Origin: Arthrobacter rhombi
Lineage (GTDB): Bacteria > Actinomycetota > Actinomycetes > Actinomycetales > Micrococcaceae
Reading direction: 5' to 3'
NCBI RefSeq assembly: GCF_900163545.1
Contig: NZ_FUHW01000026.1
Location: 1 to 64,000, forward strand
Length of the DNA stretch: 64,000 nucleotides
Shown here: positions 43,808 to 52,848 of the stretch, piece after piece
Layout of the letters: each line of letters opens with the position of its first letter
Numbering within the stretch: position 1 is the first letter of the stretch
Made by a program: the position numbers and the translations under genes
The notes under the pieces: generated by a model
Database searches by the model: none
Told to the model about the DNA's origin: nothing
What the model saw: the letters and a program-made list of their open reading frames with translations, nothing else

Positions 43808-43866
43808 CCGGAGGTTTTGCTATGAGGCAACGTATGGCCACAAGCGGAGGTTCTTTATGAGTCAAC
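43808..43866 (-). repeat. Right end tandem sites of the insertion sequence
   Basis: Inverted copies at 43808-43831 (CCGGAGGTTTTGCTATGAGG...) and 43844-43866 (GCGGAGGTTCTTTATGAGTC...), 36 bases apart, mirroring the left end. The promoter of the transposase must lie in or next to them. The next 214 bases, to 44080, hold no gene I can support. Confidence 0.7.
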
Positions 43867-44080
43867 GCGCCATGTTGACACAGCCGGGGGTAGCGGAGAA
43901 AAATGGAGGCGGTGTCGGACCGCGGTAGCCCCGGGTTCCAAAATTTAGCCGCTTCGAGCGGCCTTCCGCCGAGAGGTGCTCCCGGTTCGGCACCACCCCA
44001 CCGGTCAGGTCTTTGAAGGCCCGTGCGTAGACTGGGACGCAATCATTCGTCCACCCACCAGACGCCGGCGGTAGAGCTTC

Positions 44081-44698
44081 GTGAAATTCAGATTATTTCC
44101 CGTGGAGACGCGTGGACTGGAGTTGCTGCAGGAGTTGGGCACCACGGTCCGCCATTGCGTGGAAACCCTGTCCGAGCTGCTGGGGGCTCCCTCCGAGGAC
44201 CAGCCGGGACTGATCCGAGAGCTCGAGCAGTTCGAGCAGCGGGCCACCGATCTGCATCATGGCCTGCTCACACATCTGCGCACCAGCTACGTCAACCCGC
44301 TACCGCGCGAGGATCTCTACACGTTTTCCCGCCTGCTCCATGACGCCGTGGGTGAACTCTGCGGGGCCGGTGACCTGTTGGTGTCCACCTCGGTGTCCGG
44401 GGTCTCCCGTCGGGCTGCGGAACAGTTGGAGATGCTCGGACGCCAGTCGGAGATGACCAATGAGGCGCTGGCCAGGCTCCAGCACCCCGATGACTTGGAG
44501 GATGTCTGGATCCAGATGATTCGGCTCAGTCGCCGTTCTCGCCGCACGCATCGGGCCTGGCTGGGAGAGATCGCCGATTTGTCCAAGGCCTCCTCGATCC
44601 TGCGCCACCGTGCGGTCGCCGAACAATTGCAGGCATCAGTGAACTCGTTGCGGGCGGTCGCCGACCATCTGGGACGCGTCCTGGTCAAGGAATCCTGA
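44081..44698 (+). CDS. DUF47 family (PhoU-like) protein
   Basis: A 205-residue, wholly helical protein. It starts MKFRLFPVETRGLELLQELGTTV, the typical DUF47 entry, and continues with PhoU-like helices (GLIRELEQFEQRATDLHHGL, PREDLYTFSRLLHDAVGEL). Such proteins accompany PiT transporters and are thought to control them. The PiT gene follows 13 bases later. Starts with GTG at 44081. The insertion sequence ends about 215 bases upstream and may have separated the operon from earlier sequence or a promoter. Confidence 0.9.
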   Translation: MKFRLFPVETRGLELLQELGTTVRHCVETLSELLGAPSEDQPGLIRELEQFEQRATDLHHGLLTHLRTSYVNPLPREDLYTFSRLLHDAVGELCGAGDLLVSTSVSGVSRRAAEQLEMLGRQSEMTNEALARLQHPDDLEDVWIQMIRLSRRSRRTHRAWLGEIADLSKASSILRHRAVAEQLQASVNSLRAVADHLGRVLVKES

Positions 44699-44711
44699 GC
44701 CGGCCGGAACC

Positions 44712-45734
44712 ATGACCGTGCTGCTGTGGTGCGTCTTCGCCGCGATCTGTGCCTTCGCGTTCCTCAACGGCTTCCGCGACGCCTCCAACTCCGTGGCGGC
44801 AGCCGTCCGTACCCGGGCGCTGACCCCCTCGATCGCGGTGGTCTTGGCCGCATTTTTCACTGTCGTGGGAACCCTGCTCAGCACAACGTTCGGCAGTTCC
44901 TTGGTCTCCGCCGCCGATTTGAACGTCCCGGATGGGGCCGCCGGTCTGGCGATCCTGCTGACCGCCGTCTTGGCCGCGGGTGGCTGGGGATTGTTTTGCT
45001 GGTATCGGGCCATGCCGATGTCCTCGACCCAGGCGGTGATCTCGGGGTTCGCCGGAGCCAGCGGGGCCTCGGCACTGCTCGGCGGGGACGGCGCCCAGGG
45101 GATCACCCGGATGCTGGTCGGTGGCGTGCTGATCCCGCTGCTGCTGACCCCAGTGATCGCTTTTGGCCTATCCTTCCTGGTGGTCATCCCGCTGACCTGG
45201 CTGCTACGCAATTCCAGCTCCTCTGATGTGAACACCATCGGGCGGCTGGGTCAGTCGGTCACTACCGGGGCCGTGGCCCTGGGGCACGGCCTACAGGACG
45301 GCCAACGCACCGCCGCGATGCTCACCCTGGCCCTCGTGGCCGGGCAGACCGCCACCCCCACGGGAATCCCCTTCTGGGCGCAGGCCCTCGCTGCGGGCTG
45401 TTTGGGCGTCGGGGTGCTGTGCGGGGGGTGGCGCATCACCCATACGATCGCCTACCGGCTGGTGGCTATCGATCCGCTGCGCGGCATGGGCGCCCAGGCG
45501 GTGTCCGCCTCCATGCTGTTCATCGGCGCGATCGCCTTGAACATGCCCCTGTCGACGACCCAGGCGGTGACCAGCTCCATCGTGGGTTCGGGCGCCAACC
45601 AGCGGTACGAATCGGTGGCCTGGAGGCGCGTGGTCTCCGTCGTGTTGTATTGGCTGGCAACTCCCGTGACCTGCATTGCCGCCGCAGGGGTGCTTTTCCT
45701 GGCCATCAATCCACTGCTGGGCTGGGCCGGCTGA
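44712..45734 (+). CDS. Inorganic phosphate transporter, PiT family
   Basis: A 340-residue membrane protein with about ten helices. The duplicated PiT signature is present: FAFLNGFRDASNSVAAAVRTRAL near the N-terminus and PLSTTQAVTSSIVGSGAN near the C-terminus, with PMSSTQAVISGFAGAS between. Low-affinity, proton- or metal-phosphate-coupled uptake. Its regulator-like DUF47 partner precedes it, and the Pst system converges from the other side. Confidence 0.93.
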   Translation: MTVLLWCVFAAICAFAFLNGFRDASNSVAAAVRTRALTPSIAVVLAAFFTVVGTLLSTTFGSSLVSAADLNVPDGAAGLAILLTAVLAAGGWGLFCWYRAMPMSSTQAVISGFAGASGASALLGGDGAQGITRMLVGGVLIPLLLTPVIAFGLSFLVVIPLTWLLRNSSSSDVNTIGRLGQSVTTGAVALGHGLQDGQRTAAMLTLALVAGQTATPTGIPFWAQALAAGCLGVGVLCGGWRITHTIAYRLVAIDPLRGMGAQAVSASMLFIGAIALNMPLSTTQAVTSSIVGSGANQRYESVAWRRVVSVVLYWLATPVTCIAAAGVLFLAINPLLGWAG

Positions 45735-45787
45735 AGCAACGGCCCATGCCCTCGAGGTGCATGCTGCCCGGGGGGAGTTCAACGCAC

Positions 45788-45863
45788 GGATGCGGGGCAC
45801 CGGCAGGCACCCCGCATCCGCACTCGATCCACTGGGGATCCCCCGGAGATTCCCCCTCCGGGG
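45788..45863. terminator. Double hairpin between PiT and pstB
   Basis: GGATGCGGGG (45788-45797) pairs with CCCCGCATCC (45810-45819), a 10-bp stem. CCCCGGAG (45841-45848) pairs with CTCCGGGG (45856-45863). They lie between two convergent operons and probably terminate one each. Neither has a strong T-run. Confidence 0.6.
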
Positions 45864-45904
45864 CCGTTCCCGCCACGCGCTGACCCGCGACGGAAACCGT
45901 CTGT

Positions 45905-46684
45905 TTATCCGAACCGGCCAGAGACGTAGTCTTCGGTGGCCTTGACGGACGGGTTGGAGAAGATCGTGGCCGTATCGTCGTATTCGATGAGCTTGCCTGG
46001 TTTTCCGGTCCCGGCGATGTTGAAGAAGGCCGTCTTATCGGATACCCGGGCCGCCTGCTGCATGTTGTGCGTGACGATGACTACCGTGTAGTCGTTCTTC
46101 ATCTCGTTGATCAGGTCTTCGATCGCCAGGGTGGAGATCGGGTCCAGGGCCGAGCACGGTTCGTCCATGAGGATCACCCCGGGTTTGACCGCAATGGTGC
46201 GGGCAATACACAGGCGTTGCTGCTGGCCGCCCGAGAGCCCGGATCCCGGCTTATCCAGCCGGTCCTTGACCTCGTTCCACAGGTTGGAGGCGCGCAGCGA
46301 GGACTCCACCAGGTCATCGGCGTCGGATTTGCTGATCTTGCGGGCATTCAACTTCACCCCGGCCAACACGTTGTCGCGGATGGACATCGTGGGGAACGGG
46401 TTGGGTCGCTGGAACACCATGCCGATCTGGCTGCGCACGGTGACCGGGTCGACCCCTGGGTCATAGAGGTTGTCTCCGTCGAGCAGGACCTGGCCCTCGA
46501 CGGTGGCGCCGGGGATCACTTCGTGCATCCGGTTCAGGGTGCGCAGGAAGGTGGACTTGCCACAGCCCGAGGGGCCAATGAAGGCGGTGACCGACTTGGC
46601 TTCGATTTCGATGTTCACGTCCTCCACGGCGCGGAAGTTGCCGTAGTAGACGTTGAGGTCTGAGACGTCGATGCGTTTGGACAT
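45905..46684 (-). CDS. pstB: Phosphate ABC transporter ATP-binding protein
   Basis: ATPase of the high-affinity phosphate transporter, 259 residues. It has the PstB pattern: [31 protein letters not shown] (Walker A), signature [17 protein letters not shown], Walker [17 protein letters not shown], switch [18 protein letters not shown]. Last gene of the pstSCAB order. Confidence 0.96.
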   Translation of the reverse strand: MSKRIDVSDLNVYYGNFRAVEDVNIEIEAKSVTAFIGPSGCGKSTFLRTLNRMHEVIPGATVEGQVLLDGDNLYDPGVDPVTVRSQIGMVFQRPNPFPTMSIRDNVLAGVKLNARKISKSDADDLVESSLRASNLWNEVKDRLDKPGSGLSGGQQQRLCIARTIAVKPGVILMDEPCSALDPISTLAIEDLINEMKNDYTVVIVTHNMQQAARVSDKTAFFNIAGTGKPGKLIEYDDTATIFSNPSVKATEDYVSGRFG

Positions 46685-46711
46685 AAGGGGTTCCTTCGGT
46701 GTTCTTCGGGC

Positions 46712-47836
46712 CTAGCGGCCGGTCTTGGGGGAAAAGACCCGGGCAATCAGCCGGGCGCCGAGGTTCAGGACCATGACCATGATGATCAGCAGCAGGGCTG
46801 CCGCCCAGGCCCGTTGGGCACTGGGGTCGATGTTCGTCGGCGAAGTGGGGCTGAGGATCTGGTAGTAGATGAACGTCGGCAGCGTGGCCATCCAGTTGCT
46901 GAAGACGTTGAAGTTGATGTTGTTGGCCAGCCCGGCTGTGACCAGGATCGGTGCCGTCTCGCCGATGACGCGGGCAATGGCGAGGGTGACGCCCGAGGCG
47001 ATCCCGGAGATCGCGGTGGGGATGACCACCTGGGAAATGGTGCGCCATTTGCGCACACCCAACGCGTAGGAGGCCTCACGGAGTTCGTTGGGGACGATCT
47101 TGAGCATCTCTTCGGTGGAGCGGACCACCGTGGGGATCATCAACACCGACAGGGCGACGGCGGCAACAATGCCCATCCGGGTGGAGGGTCCGAAGATGAC
47201 ACCGAACAGGGCGCCGGCGAAGAGGCCCGCCACGATCGAGGGGATGCCGGTCATCACATCAACGAAGAACGTGATCCCCCGGCTGAGCGAATTGCCCTGC
47301 CCGTATTCGACCAGGTAGATCGCCGCGAGCATCCCGATCGGGACCGAGATGATCGTCGAGAACGCCGTGATCAACAGGGTGCCGATCACTGCGTGGTAGG
47401 CGCCACCGAGGACCGGAGTCCCGTCGGCCACCGACTGGTTGTCCACGGCCCCGGTCATGCCGTTCATCGAGGTGAACAGGAAGTTCGAGGTCATTCCCGG
47501 CAGGCCGCGTTCGAGCACCGTATACAGCACCGAGATCAGCGGGATCAGCGCCAGGATGAAGCAGCCGTAGATGAGGTAGGTGAAGAACGAGTTGGTCCCC
47601 TGCCGGCGGCCCTCCACGATGACGGTCACCGTGGTGGCCCCGGCGACGAAGAGGAGGGCCGTGTAGATCATCATCGAGGCGATGGAGAAGCCACCGAGCG
47701 TGGATCCGGCGGCCCCGAGGATCAGGGCGGAGAGTCCGACGGCGGGGATCGCCCACCGAGGCAGGCGCCCCTTGGAGAGCCGGTTGCGGCGCGACGTGAC
47801 CGGGACGGGAAGCGGGGTCAGGGTGGTGTTGGTCAT
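46712..47836 (-). CDS. pstA: Phosphate ABC transporter permease PstA
   Basis: Inner-membrane subunit of 374 residues. It has an N-terminal extension of helices (about 25-100) before the usual six-helix permease core, with the EAA loop region SVLMIPTVVRSTEEMLKIVPNELREASYALGVRKWRTI. The ATG at 47836 overlaps the pstC stop; the longer frame upstream is shadow. Two extra N-terminal helices are a feature of actinobacterial PstA. Confidence 0.94.
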   Translation of the reverse strand: MTNTTLTPLPVPVTSRRNRLSKGRLPRWAIPAVGLSALILGAAGSTLGGFSIASMMIYTALLFVAGATTVTVIVEGRRQGTNSFFTYLIYGCFILALIPLISVLYTVLERGLPGMTSNFLFTSMNGMTGAVDNQSVADGTPVLGGAYHAVIGTLLITAFSTIISVPIGMLAAIYLVEYGQGNSLSRGITFFVDVMTGIPSIVAGLFAGALFGVIFGPSTRMGIVAAVALSVLMIPTVVRSTEEMLKIVPNELREASYALGVRKWRTISQVVIPTAISGIASGVTLAIARVIGETAPILVTAGLANNINFNVFSNWMATLPTFIYYQILSPTSPTNIDPSAQRAWAAALLLIIMVMVLNLGARLIARVFSPKTGR

Positions 47837-48768
47837 CAGTTGGCTCCCGAGAATTGCTGGTGGCGGCTGATGATCCAGCGGGCGATCATGTTCACGGCCA
47901 GGGTGATCACGAACAGCACCAGGCCTGCCGCAATGAGTTCGGACATCCGCAGGCCGAAGGCCTCGGGGAAGTTCAGGGCGATTTCGGCGGCGATCGTCTG
48001 GTTGCCTGATTTGACCAGCGAGGGGATCAGCGTGCCGGTCGATAGCACCAGCGCCACGGCCATGGTCTCCCCGAGGGCACGGCCCAAACCGAGCATGACC
48101 GCGGAGATGATCCCGGCACGGGCGAACGGCAACACCGACATACGGATCATTTCCCAACGGGTGGCCCCCAGCGCCAGCGCCGCTTCTTCATGAAGTCCGG
48201 GGGCCTGGAGGAAGATCTCCCGCGATAAGGAGGTGATGATCGGCAGGACCATCACCGCCAACACGACGCCCGCGGTGAGCATCGTCTTCCCGGTTTGGGA
48301 GACCGGCCCGCCGAAGATGGGGAGGAACCCGAAATTCTGGTTGAGCCATTCATAACCCGGAACCAAGACCGGTGCGAGCACCAAATAGCCCCAGATCCCG
48401 TAGATCACCGAGGGGATCGCGGCGAGCAGATCGATCACATAGCCCAGCGGTGCGGCCAGCTTCCGGGGGGCGTAATGCGAGATGAAGAGGGCGACGCCGA
48501 GCCCGACCGGGGTGGCCAGCACAATGGCTATGGCCGCTGCGATCACGGTGCCGATGACAATCGGCCAGATATAGGCGAAGAACCCGTGCCCCCCGGAGAT
48601 GGCTTCCGGGTCGGCGGTGAAGGCGGGGATCGCCTGGACGAAGAGGAACAGGGCGACGGCGAAGAGCGTGAGGAGGATGAGGATCCCGGCGGACTTGGCG
48701 GCCGCGGAGAAGACCCGGTCTCCGGTCCTGCCCGAACCGGGTCCCGGAGTCAGCGCATTGGTTGTCAT
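47836..48768 (-). CDS. pstC: Phosphate ABC transporter permease PstC
   Basis: Membrane subunit of 310 residues with six main helices. The coupling-loop motif is MVLPIITSLSREIFLQAPGLHEEAALALGATRWEMIRMSVLPFA, and AIPSVIYGIWGYLVLAPVL is the typical PstC signature. The ATG at 48768 follows AAAGGTCAC; a longer frame from 48804 is less likely. pstC and pstA overlap by 4 nt. Confidence 0.95.
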   Translation of the reverse strand: MTTNALTPGPGSGRTGDRVFSAAAKSAGILILLTLFAVALFLFVQAIPAFTADPEAISGGHGFFAYIWPIVIGTVIAAAIAIVLATPVGLGVALFISHYAPRKLAAPLGYVIDLLAAIPSVIYGIWGYLVLAPVLVPGYEWLNQNFGFLPIFGGPVSQTGKTMLTAGVVLAVMVLPIITSLSREIFLQAPGLHEEAALALGATRWEMIRMSVLPFARAGIISAVMLGLGRALGETMAVALVLSTGTLIPSLVKSGNQTIAAEIALNFPEAFGLRMSELIAAGLVLFVITLAVNMIARWIISRHQQFSGAN

Positions 48769-48856
48769 ATGTGACCTTTCGGTCCGTGGTGGCCCGGAAT
48801 CCATAGCGGAGGGGAATTCCTGGACTCCGGGCTGGGTTGGTTATTCGCTTTGGCTA

Positions 48857-49975
48857 CTAGGAAGCTACCTTGATGGAGTCGATGGCCTCATGGGCCTGTT
48901 CCATCAACGGCTCGGACAGCGGGGCGCTGCCCGCCGAGTCGGCTGCGGCCTGCTGGCCTTCGGTGCCGACGACGTAGTTGCCCCAGGCCTTGACCAGGTC
49001 AACGGTCTCCTGGTCCTGGTAGGTGCTGCAGTAGATGTGGTAGCTGACCAGGCTGATCGGGTAGGCCCCCGATTCGGTGGTATCGCGCTTCAGTTCCAGG
49101 GCCATGTCCACGTCCGAGCGTCCGGTGACCGGTTCGGCGCTTTCCACTGCCTTGGCTGCTGCTTCTGCGGAAAGCTCGGTGTAGTCCTCGCCCACCTTGA
49201 CCGAGGCGGTCCCCAAGTCGCCGACGGCCGAAGCGTCGGCATAGGTGATCGCCCCCGGGGTCGAGGTGGTGGTGGATACGACGCCGGCGGTTCCCTTCGC
49301 GTTCTCGGACTGCAGGTCCGAGGGCCAGTCCCCCGACTCCTCGTACGTCCAGGTGTCTCCTGCGGCTGCCGAGAGGTACTGGGTGAAGTTCTCGGTAGTG
49401 CCCGACTCGTCGTTGCGGTGCACCACGGTGATGTTGGTGTCCGGCAGGTCGACGCCCTCGTTCTGCTCGGCAATCGCCGGGTCGTTCCAGCTGGTGACCT
49501 CCAGCTTGAAGATGGCGGCGATCGTCTTCGCATCAAGCTTGAGCTGACCGACGCCTTCGAGGTTGTAGGCCACGGCGATCGGGGAGACGTAGGCCGGGAT
49601 GTCGAACGCCCCCTCGGGGCCGCAGATCTTCTGGGAGGATTCGTACTCCTCGTCGGAGAGGTAGGCATCGGAACCAGCAAATTGTGCGCCACCTGCCAAG
49701 AAGGCCTTGCGACCGGCTCCTGAGCCATCCGGGGAGTACTGGACCTTCGCCCCCTCGCCGGTGGATTCGAATCCCGACTTCCACGCGTCCATGGCCGCCT
49801 TCTGCGAGGAGGCGCCGATACCGGTCAGGGTTCCGGTGACGGCCTTGCTACTCTGCTCCGAAGAGCCGCCCGAACTTTCGGTGCTGCCGGTGGGATTATC
49901 GGAACCGCAGGCGGTGAGAGCCAGGGCTGCGACGGAAAGTACTGAGGCGATCTGAACAGTGCGGGAAAGCTTCAC
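48857..49975 (-). CDS. pstS: Phosphate-binding lipoprotein PstS
   Basis: Extracytoplasmic phosphate receptor of the Pst transporter, 372 residues. A lipoprotein signal (residues 1-23, SVAALALTACGSDN, lipobox LTAC) is followed by the binding domain with TLTGIGASSQKAAMDAWKSGFE, VQYSPDGSGAGRKAFLAGGAQFAGSDAYLSDEE and VVHRNDESGTTENFTQYLSAAA. The GTG at 49975 is preceded by AAGGAATGACC; an upstream in-frame ATG at 50023 lacks one. First gene of the operon, behind a PHO box. Confidence 0.95.
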   Translation of the reverse strand: MKLSRTVQIASVLSVAALALTACGSDNPTGSTESSGGSSEQSSKAVTGTLTGIGASSQKAAMDAWKSGFESTGEGAKVQYSPDGSGAGRKAFLAGGAQFAGSDAYLSDEEYESSQKICGPEGAFDIPAYVSPIAVAYNLEGVGQLKLDAKTIAAIFKLEVTSWNDPAIAEQNEGVDLPDTNITVVHRNDESGTTENFTQYLSAAAGDTWTYEESGDWPSDLQSENAKGTAGVVSTTTSTPGAITYADASAVGDLGTASVKVGEDYTELSAEAAAKAVESAEPVTGRSDVDMALELKRDTTESGAYPISLVSYHIYCSTYQDQETVDLVKAWGNYVVGTEGQQAAADSAGSAPLSEPLMEQAHEAIDSIKVAS

Positions 49976-50061
49976 GTGGTCATTCCTTCTTCTTCTGCGA
50001 CGATGGCTGGTCTTGCGGTGCATCTACGACGCTAGGCAGCGGAAGTGAAGAACGGTCCCGG

Positions 50062-50083
50062 GCCGGGTGAACAACAGGTTAAC
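50062..50083 (-). promoter_or_regulatory. PHO box upstream of pstS
   Basis: On the minus strand, two 11-base direct repeats GTTAACCTGTT and GTTCACCCGGC stand side by side, matching the spacing and GTTCACC core of PhoP-binding boxes in actinobacteria. They lie about 90 bases upstream of the pstS start, so phosphate starvation probably induces pstSCAB through PhoP. A third, weaker unit GTTCTTCACTT follows. Confidence 0.7.
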
Positions 50084-50215
50084 TCGGGTCGGATCTTCTC
50101 GGCATGTTCGCGGGAATTCCAACGTTGACGAGGGTTTTCGGTCGTGAGTGCGCTTCGTGAGCGGTCCATCACACCGCACTGGGGCGTTCACCTGCTTTCA
50201 TGCCAAACTGTAGGC

Positions 50216-51343
50216 ATGGACAAGGGGACACCGCTGGGCAACGTGTCCTCATTTTTGCGCCGGAGAGCACGTTCGGGGACGGCCCGGGTCCGTGTATCAC
50301 TGGTGCAGATCATTCAAATCACCGTCTGCGCGGTCGGCGCCTACTGGATCGCGGAGAAGATCCTGGGCCACCAGGCGCCCCTCTTCGCTGCCACATCGGC
50401 GGTGATCGCCTTGGGGTTCGGTGGAATGACGAGGATGCGCCGCGTCCTCGAGGTGGCCATCGGCTGCACCCTGGGCATCGCCGTCGGCGACCTTTTGCTC
50501 ACCGCGCTGGGTACCGGAATCTGGCAGGCGGCCACCGTGGTCTCTGTTTCCCTGATTCTCGCCCGTTTCCTGGACAGCGGCTCGATCTTCACCACCCAGT
50601 TCGGAGTTCAGGCCCTGCTCGTGGTTTTGCTCCCGGCCCCCGATGGCGGTCCCTTCACCCGTAGTGCCGATGCCATCATCGGAGGATTATGCGCCCTGCT
50701 GATCACCGCCTTGGCGCCGCGGGACCCGCGGCGGGAACCGGCGGGGGAACTACGCCAACTCATACGTGAACTCTCGGCCATCCTGCGCGAATGCTCCGTC
50801 GCCGTCCGCGAATCCGATTCGACCCGCGCCTGGCATGCACTGGTCAGGGCACGCGGATCCCAGCCGCTGATGGATAAGATTCCGGCTTCGTTGACCGGCG
50901 CCCATGAGATCGCCACGTTTTCACCACATTTTCGGCGCCACCGCGGCGAACTGCAACGGTTGCGCCGGGTTGCCGGGCAAGTAGATCTGGCCATGCGTAA
51001 CCTCCGGGTCTTTTCCCGGCGGATGGCTTCGGTCATCACCCACGCGGCCCTACGCGATGAAGCCGCCCTGGAGCTCTCGGTCTACCTCGACGAGTTGGCC
51101 GATGCCGCCGACGCGTTGGCCCGCTCCGTCATGGAGCCCCAACAATCACAGCGTGACCGAGCAGAGACAGCCGCACGGGAGGAACTCATCGCTGCCGCCG
51201 GCCGGCTCACCCCCGCCTCCTTCGGCGCCACCGGACTCCAGGGCGAGGGGCTCGTCCTGTTGCTGCGCCCCCTGGTCGTGGACCTGTTGGAGGCCGCCGG
51301 CTTGGAGCACTCCGAAGCGGTTCCCTTCCTGGCCCGGCTGTAA
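50216..51343 (+). CDS. FUSC / aromatic acid exporter family protein
   Basis: A 375-residue protein. The N-terminal half has about five helices (LVQIIQITVCAVGAYWIAEKILG, HQAPLFAATSAVIALGFG, MRRVLEVAIGCTLGIAVGDLLLTALG, and so on) with the FUSC/ArAE pattern; the C-terminal half is a soluble, Arg/Glu-rich helical domain (about 180-375). Likely an efflux component, substrate unknown. The ATG at 50216 is chosen over an in-frame ATG at 50144 because it begins the conserved N-terminus. Confidence 0.8.
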   Translation: MDKGTPLGNVSSFLRRRARSGTARVRVSLVQIIQITVCAVGAYWIAEKILGHQAPLFAATSAVIALGFGGMTRMRRVLEVAIGCTLGIAVGDLLLTALGTGIWQAATVVSVSLILARFLDSGSIFTTQFGVQALLVVLLPAPDGGPFTRSADAIIGGLCALLITALAPRDPRREPAGELRQLIRELSAILRECSVAVRESDSTRAWHALVRARGSQPLMDKIPASLTGAHEIATFSPHFRRHRGELQRLRRVAGQVDLAMRNLRVFSRRMASVITHAALRDEAALELSVYLDELADAADALARSVMEPQQSQRDRAETAAREELIAAAGRLTPASFGATGLQGEGLVLLLRPLVVDLLEAAGLEHSEAVPFLARL

Positions 51344-51385
51344 AACGCGCCCAGCTGTCAGTCAGAGGCGATAACATCGTGAACC

Positions 51386-52762
51386 ATGGCCAGTAAGAGC
51401 AGTACCCGCACCCGAAACGCCCCCAGCTATCGCTGCGCCGAATGCGGTTGGACGACCGTAAAGTGGGTGGGACGCTGTGGTGAATGCCAAGCCTGGGGAA
51501 GCGTCGAGGAGATCGGTCAGGTCACCGCCCGCACCACGGCGGCCGCCACCGTGGCCAGCCCGGCGTTGAAGATCGCCGACGTCGACTCCTCATTGGCCCT
51601 CTACCGTCCCACCCTCATCGGCGAGCTGGACCGGGTTCTGGGCGGCGGGCTCGTCCCCGGAGCGGTGATCCTCTTGGCCGGGGAGCCGGGGGTCGGCAAA
51701 TCGACGCTGTTGCTCGACGTCGCCGCCCGCACCTCGCGCACCGACCGTACGGTCCTATACATCACCGGCGAGGAGTCGGCAGCCCAGGTGAAAATGCGTG
51801 GCGAACGCATCGACGCCCTTTCCGACACCCTCTATCTGACGGCCGAAACGGATTTGGGCATCGCCCTAGGCCAGATCGAAAGGCTGGACCCCGACCTCCT
51901 GGTCATCGATTCGGTCCAGACCTTATCGTCCGCTGATGTTGAGGGGGCCGCCGGCGGGGTGACCCAGGTCCGCGAGGTCGCTGCCTCGCTGATCAACGCC
52001 GCGAAGAAGCGAAACATGACCACCATTCTGGTCGGCCATGTGACCAAGGACGGTTCCATTGCCGGACCCCGGCTGCTCGAACACCTGGTCGACGTCGTTT
52101 GCCAGTTCGACGGCGAGCGCCACTCCCGTCTGCGCCTGCTGCGGGCCGTAAAGAACCGGTACGGGCCCACGGATGAAGTGGGTTGCTTCGACCTGACCGA
52201 ATCGGGGATCGAAGGCCTCGCGGACCCCAGTGGTCTCTTCGTCACCCGCACCAAGGAACCGGTCTCGGGCACCTGTGTCACCGTGACCTTGGAGGGGCGG
52301 CGGCCCTTGGTCGCCGAAGTGCAGTCACTGCTGGCCAAGACGAGCAACGCCCAGCCTCGCCGGGCCACCAGTGGGCTCGATGCGGCCCGCACGGCCATGA
52401 TCCTTGCGGTACTCCAGAGCAGGGCGGGGATGGACCTTTCCAACCTGGACTCCTACGTCGCCACCGTCGGCGGCGTCCGGCTGGGGGAACCCGCCACCGA
52501 CCTGGCCACGGCCCTGGCTATTTCCGGGGCCAAGTTGGATCGTCCCCTGCCGGCACAGTTCATTGCCTTCGGGGAGGTCGGGCTGGCCGGGGAAGTCCGG
52601 CCGGTACCGGATATCGGTCGCCGCATCACCGAAGCCGAGCGCCTGGGTTTCCGCTATGCGGTCGTCCCTGCCTCTCCCAATGGTCCCGGTGTCGTACCCC
52701 ATGGCTTCAAGGTCCGCGAAGTCAGTACCCTGCAGGAAGCGCTGAGCGCGGCCTTTGGTTAG
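51386..52762 (+). CDS. radA: DNA repair protein RadA
   Basis: A recombination ATPase of 458 residues (Sms family) that drives branch migration. It has the N-terminal four-cysteine zinc finger YRCAECGWTTVKWVGRCGECQAWGS, the RecA-like Walker A LAGEPGVGKSTLLLDVA, the KNRYGPTDEVGCFDL (KNRFG) motif, and a C-terminal Lon-like domain (about 340-458). It is followed 86 bases later by disA, a pairing conserved in many bacteria. Confidence 0.96.
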   Translation: MASKSSTRTRNAPSYRCAECGWTTVKWVGRCGECQAWGSVEEIGQVTARTTAAATVASPALKIADVDSSLALYRPTLIGELDRVLGGGLVPGAVILLAGEPGVGKSTLLLDVAARTSRTDRTVLYITGEESAAQVKMRGERIDALSDTLYLTAETDLGIALGQIERLDPDLLVIDSVQTLSSADVEGAAGGVTQVREVAASLINAAKKRNMTTILVGHVTKDGSIAGPRLLEHLVDVVCQFDGERHSRLRLLRAVKNRYGPTDEVGCFDLTESGIEGLADPSGLFVTRTKEPVSGTCVTVTLEGRRPLVAEVQSLLAKTSNAQPRRATSGLDAARTAMILAVLQSRAGMDLSNLDSYVATVGGVRLGEPATDLATALAISGAKLDRPLPAQFIAFGEVGLAGEVRPVPDIGRRITEAERLGFRYAVVPASPNGPGVVPHGFKVREVSTLQEALSAAFG

Positions 52763-52848
52763 GGTCGACTGCGCACCGCACCGACGTCCTGCCTCGCCGC
52801 AGCGGCCGCGCCCTGCTTAGGATGGGGTGATCCATCGGAAGGAACCCC

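Larger units (their letters stand above)
42488..43866. mobile_element. Insertion sequence with duplicated terminal repeats
   Basis: A single DDE transposase gene lies between ends that each carry two tandem 24-base sites. Left: GTTGCCTCATAGCAATACCT... (42488-42511) and a related copy at 42524-42547. Right, inverted: 43808-43831 and 43844-43866. Both pairs have a 36-base period. The outer left and inner right copies match at 23 of 24 positions. I could not find a convincing target-site duplication, so the exact boundaries may differ by a few bases. Confidence 0.8.

Noticed and set aside
41578-43866. tRNA-Lys as an integration site of a genomic island
   Set aside because: No integrase, no direct repeat of the tRNA 3' end and only one IS with its own ends.
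42470-43880. Target-site duplication for the insertion sequence
   Set aside because: A CCATG occurs near both ends but not adjacent to the repeats, so it does not meet the definition.
46814-48193. Open frame of 459 codons on the plus strand
   Set aside because: Antisense to pstA and pstC, which have clear family motifs; Gly/Asp/Arg-rich shadow.
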